Shown here piece after piece: positions 61,599 through 64,000 of a stretch of 64,000 bases of DNA. This DNA is from RUG563 sp045590215 (GTDB lineage: Bacteria > Bacillota > Clostridia > Christensenellales > Aristaeellaceae), in NCBI GenBank assembly GCA_045590215.1, contig JAZNQO010000032.1, positions 11,684-75,683 of the forward strand, in the 5' to 3' direction. A program made the translations under genes and the position numbers. The notes beneath the pieces were generated by a model. It was given only the letters and a program-made list of their open reading frames with translations. It was not told the origin of the DNA and searched no databases. Numbering within the stretch: the first letter of the stretch is position 1; every line of letters begins with the position of its first letter.

Positions 61599-64000
61599 AT
61601 GCACCGCATCCGGTTAATAAACGATGAATGGAAATTTCTCTCCACGCAGGTGGGCGTATCCTATGAAGACGCTCTTTCTTCGGGCGGCTGGCAGAGGGTG
61701 GATGTTCCCCACGATTTTTTGATTCACGATACAAAAAATCTCTACAAAACCCAAACGGGCTGGTATCAGCGGCAGCTGGCTATTGATAAGAAGGAAGGTG
61801 AACGCTATCTGCTGCGCTTTGAGGGCGTTTATCAGGACAGCACCATCTTCCTCAACGGCACGCCCGTGAAGGAATGGAAATACGGCTATTCCACCTTTGA
61901 AGCAGATATCACCGACGCCGCTGTGGATGGGGATAACCTGCTGGTGGTGCGTGCGGTGCATCAAAGCCCCAACAGCCGCTGGTATTCCGGCGCAGGCATT
62001 TACCGCAATGTGTATTTCAAGACGGTAGGCAGCGTTCGCTTTGCTTCCGACGGTATTTATGTGACCCCCGTGCAGGAAGAGACGGCTTGGAAGGTCATCA
62101 TCGACAGCGAAGTTGTGGCAGAGGATGCTTTTGAAGCGGAAATCACCCATACCCTCTTGGATGCCAAGGGGAATGAAGTGGCTTCCTGTAAGGGCACGGC
62201 CTCCGCTTGCGGCACGCTGACCCTTGAAATGCAGGGCATTCACCCTCATCTGTGGGACATTGAAAGCCCCTATTTGTATACCATCCATTCCTCCCTGAAA
62301 ACGGAGAAGGCGCAGCATACCGTGTGCCAGAAAATCGGCTTCCGCACGGTAACATTCGATACGGAAAAGGGCTTTTTCCTGAACGGGCGGCCTGTAAAGC
62401 TCCACGGTGTATGCCTGCATCATGATTTGGGTGCGCTGGGTGCAGCCGTCAATAAAGAGGCCACCCTGCGCCAGATGCGCATCATGCAGGGCATGGGCGT
62501 CAACGCCCTGCGAACCTCCCATAACATGCCCTCCGTGGAAATGATGGAAGTGTGCGATGAGCTGGGCATTCTGGTGGATTCCGAAGCCTTCGATATGTGG
62601 GAGCGGCCCAAGACGGACTTTGACTATGCCCGTTTCTTCCCCGAATGGTATAAGCAGGATGTGACTGCATGGGTGCGCCGGGATCGCAATCATCCCAGCG
62701 TGATTATGTGGAGCATCGGCAACGAAATTTATGATACCCACGCATCTGATCGGGGTCAGGAAGTGACCCGGATGCTGAAAGAAGCGGTGGAAAATTCCGA
62801 CTGGCGGCATCATGCCCCCTGCACCATCGGCAGCAATTATATGCCCTGGGAAGGCGGCCAGAAGTGCGCCGATATTGTGAAAATGGCCGGCTATAACTAT
62901 TCGGAACGCCATTATGAAAATCACCATGCCCAGCACCCGGATTGGGTGATTTACGGCAGCGAAACCTTCTCCATTGTGCAAAGCCGGGGCATTTATCATT
63001 TCCCTCTGGATACCCCCATTCTGGCGGAGGACGATCTGCAATGCTCCGCTCTTGGCAACAGCTGCACCAGCTGGGGGGCCAAAACCTACGAAAAGTGCAT
63101 CACCGATGACCGGGATGCCGCTTTCTGCATGGGTCAGTTCATCTGGACGGGCATGGACTACATCGGCGAACCCACGCCGTACCACACCAAGAATTCCTAT
63201 TTCGGTACGGTGGATACTGCCGGCTTTGCCAAGGATGCCTTTTGGGTGTTCAAAAGCGCCTGGGATCATGATGCCGCGCCTTTTGTGCACATTTACCCCT
63301 ACTGGGATTTCAACGACGGCCAGCGGATCGACGTGCAGGTGGCGTCCAACGCCCCGGCCGTGCGGCTGTCCCTGAATGGTAAAGAGATCGGCACCCAGTA
63401 TTTCGATCGGGAAAAGGGGCTGGAGCTGATCGCCAAATGGCAGGTGCCCTATGAAAAGGGCGTGCTCACGGCGGAAGGGCTGGATGGGGATGGAAACGTG
63501 ATTGCTTCCCAGTCTGTTTCTTCCTTTGGTGATGCGGCAAAAATCTGTCTGGAAGCCGATAAATCTGTTCTGCATGCCAATGGGCAGGATATGGCGTTTA
63601 TTACGATTTCCATGGAAGATCAGGACGGCCATCCGGTGGAAAATGCCAACAACCGGGTGCGGGTAACGGTGGACGGCCCCGGCCGGCTGGTGGGGCTGGA
63701 TAATGGCGATTCCACGGACATTGATCCCTGGAAGGGCACCAGCCGCAGGTTGTTCAGCGGCAAACTGCTGGCCATGATTGCCGCAACGGAAGAAACGGGC
63801 ACCGTGACCATCACCGTTACAAGCCCGGGCATGCAGCCGGAAAGCCTGGTACTGCAGGCATCGGAAGCGGAAAAAATCCCCGGTGTGTCCTGCACGTACC
63901 GCTGCCCGGAAAGCCCGGAATGCAGCGAAATTCCCATCCGGAAAATTGCTTTGCATTGCGACGGCGGCACCGCCCTTTCCAAAGACAGGAAAACATTCGC
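61599..64000 (+). CDS. Glycoside hydrolase family 2 protein (beta-galactosidase-like), 3' end outside the window
   Basis: ATG 61599, 6 nt after tggagg, opens a frame still open at the window edge (800 codons). It has a GH2 sugar-binding domain (VDVPHDFLI, GWYQRQL, SRWYSGAGIYRNVYF), an Ig-like domain and a TIM barrel with LHGVCLHHDLGALGAA, acid/base Glu376 in IWSIGNEIYD and probable nucleophile Glu455 in YGSETFS, then C-terminal Ig-like domains. There is no signal peptide, so it should cleave imported beta-galactosides, glucuronides or related sugars. The subfamily is not certain. Confidence 0.9.
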   Translation, partial: MHRIRLINDEWKFLSTQVGVSYEDALSSGGWQRVDVPHDFLIHDTKNLYKTQTGWYQRQLAIDKKEGERYLLRFEGVYQDSTIFLNGTPVKEWKYGYSTFEADITDAAVDGDNLLVVRAVHQSPNSRWYSGAGIYRNVYFKTVGSVRFASDGIYVTPVQEETAWKVIIDSEVVAEDAFEAEITHTLLDAKGNEVASCKGTASACGTLTLEMQGIHPHLWDIESPYLYTIHSSLKTEKAQHTVCQKIGFRTVTFDTEKGFFLNGRPVKLHGVCLHHDLGALGAAVNKEATLRQMRIMQGMGVNALRTSHNMPSVEMMEVCDELGILVDSEAFDMWERPKTDFDYARFFPEWYKQDVTAWVRRDRNHPSVIMWSIGNEIYDTHASDRGQEVTRMLKEAVENSDWRHHAPCTIGSNYMPWEGGQKCADIVKMAGYNYSERHYENHHAQHPDWVIYGSETFSIVQSRGIYHFPLDTPILAEDDLQCSALGNSCTSWGAKTYEKCITDDRDAAFCMGQFIWTGMDYIGEPTPYHTKNSYFGTVDTAGFAKDAFWVFKSAWDHDAAPFVHIYPYWDFNDGQRIDVQVASNAPAVRLSLNGKEIGTQYFDREKGLELIAKWQVPYEKGVLTAEGLDGDGNVIASQSVSSFGDAAKICLEADKSVLHANGQDMAFITISMEDQDGHPVENANNRVRVTVDGPGRLVGLDNGDSTDIDPWKGTSRRLFSGKLLAMIAATEETGTVTITVTSPGMQPESLVLQASEAEKIPGVSCTYRCPESPECSEIPIRKIALHCDGGTALSKDRKTF

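Noticed and set aside
1..64000. CRISPR arrays, tRNA or rRNA genes, IS elements with transposases.
   Set aside because: No regularly spaced repeats, no tRNA-like cloverleaf with a CCA or TTC-arm pattern and no transposase motifs were seen. A full tRNA scan could not be run.

Overview
The window is chromosomal DNA of a spore-forming member of the Clostridia (Bacillota), probably from a gut or rumen setting. The evidence is strong Shine-Dalgarno sites (aggagg) with many overlapping ATGA/TAATG gene junctions, consensus sigma-A promoters, sporulation genes (spoVT and a 54-codon csfB/gin), a YesMN sensor pair and many carbohydrate genes. The species cannot be named from the sequence alone.

Layout. 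1-2932: end of a capsule sugar locus (UDP-L-FucNAc genes capG-type and capF-type, plus a PglD-like acetyltransferase). 2975-7185: SHOCT protein with a YgjP-type peptidase, a small lipoprotein, a queuosine-precursor transporter with an SDR, and a GH5 glucanase. 7660-14942: a polar amino acid ABC transporter in one operon with a complete STAS/PP2C/RsbW partner-switching set. 15029-16063: an esterase. 16297-25296: a YesMN-type two-component system with its own sugar-binding lipoprotein, next to a ytfQRT-yjfF-type sugar importer.

25569-56673: a mobile island of about 31 kb inserted inside spoVT. The 5' part of spoVT (AbrB DNA-binding domain) is at 25479 and the 3' part is at 56665-57129. A large serine recombinase gene reads straight into the 3' part, making a recombinase-SpoVT chimera. 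Joining the two flanks at the shared GGCGACCCG restores an in-frame SpoVT of about 184 residues. Joining the two inner ends gives an attP with 16-bp imperfect inverted arms around a central GA. The cargo is an exopolysaccharide cluster (26259-42290), an AraC regulator with an LplB/YtcP-type ABC importer and an SpsF cytidylyltransferase (42405-49499), a densely structured non-coding region (49740-50400), a regulator, a MobV relaxase and a hipBA toxin-antitoxin pair. The island is therefore best read as an integrative mobilizable element carrying a surface polysaccharide locus.

57200-64000: host genes resume with a secreted SBP-like protein, csfB/gin, a HAD-thymidylate kinase fusion, mnmA, a lamin-tail-domain secreted protein and the start of a GH2 glycosidase that runs off the window.

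Four points deserve attention: the spoVT insertion with its recombinase-SpoVT chimera and possible reversible gene reconstitution; the transporter whose ATPase carries an RsbW-like domain and sits in a partner-switching operon; the structured RNA candidate at 49740-50400; and two differently built amino-sugar pathways, one in the host locus and one on the island.
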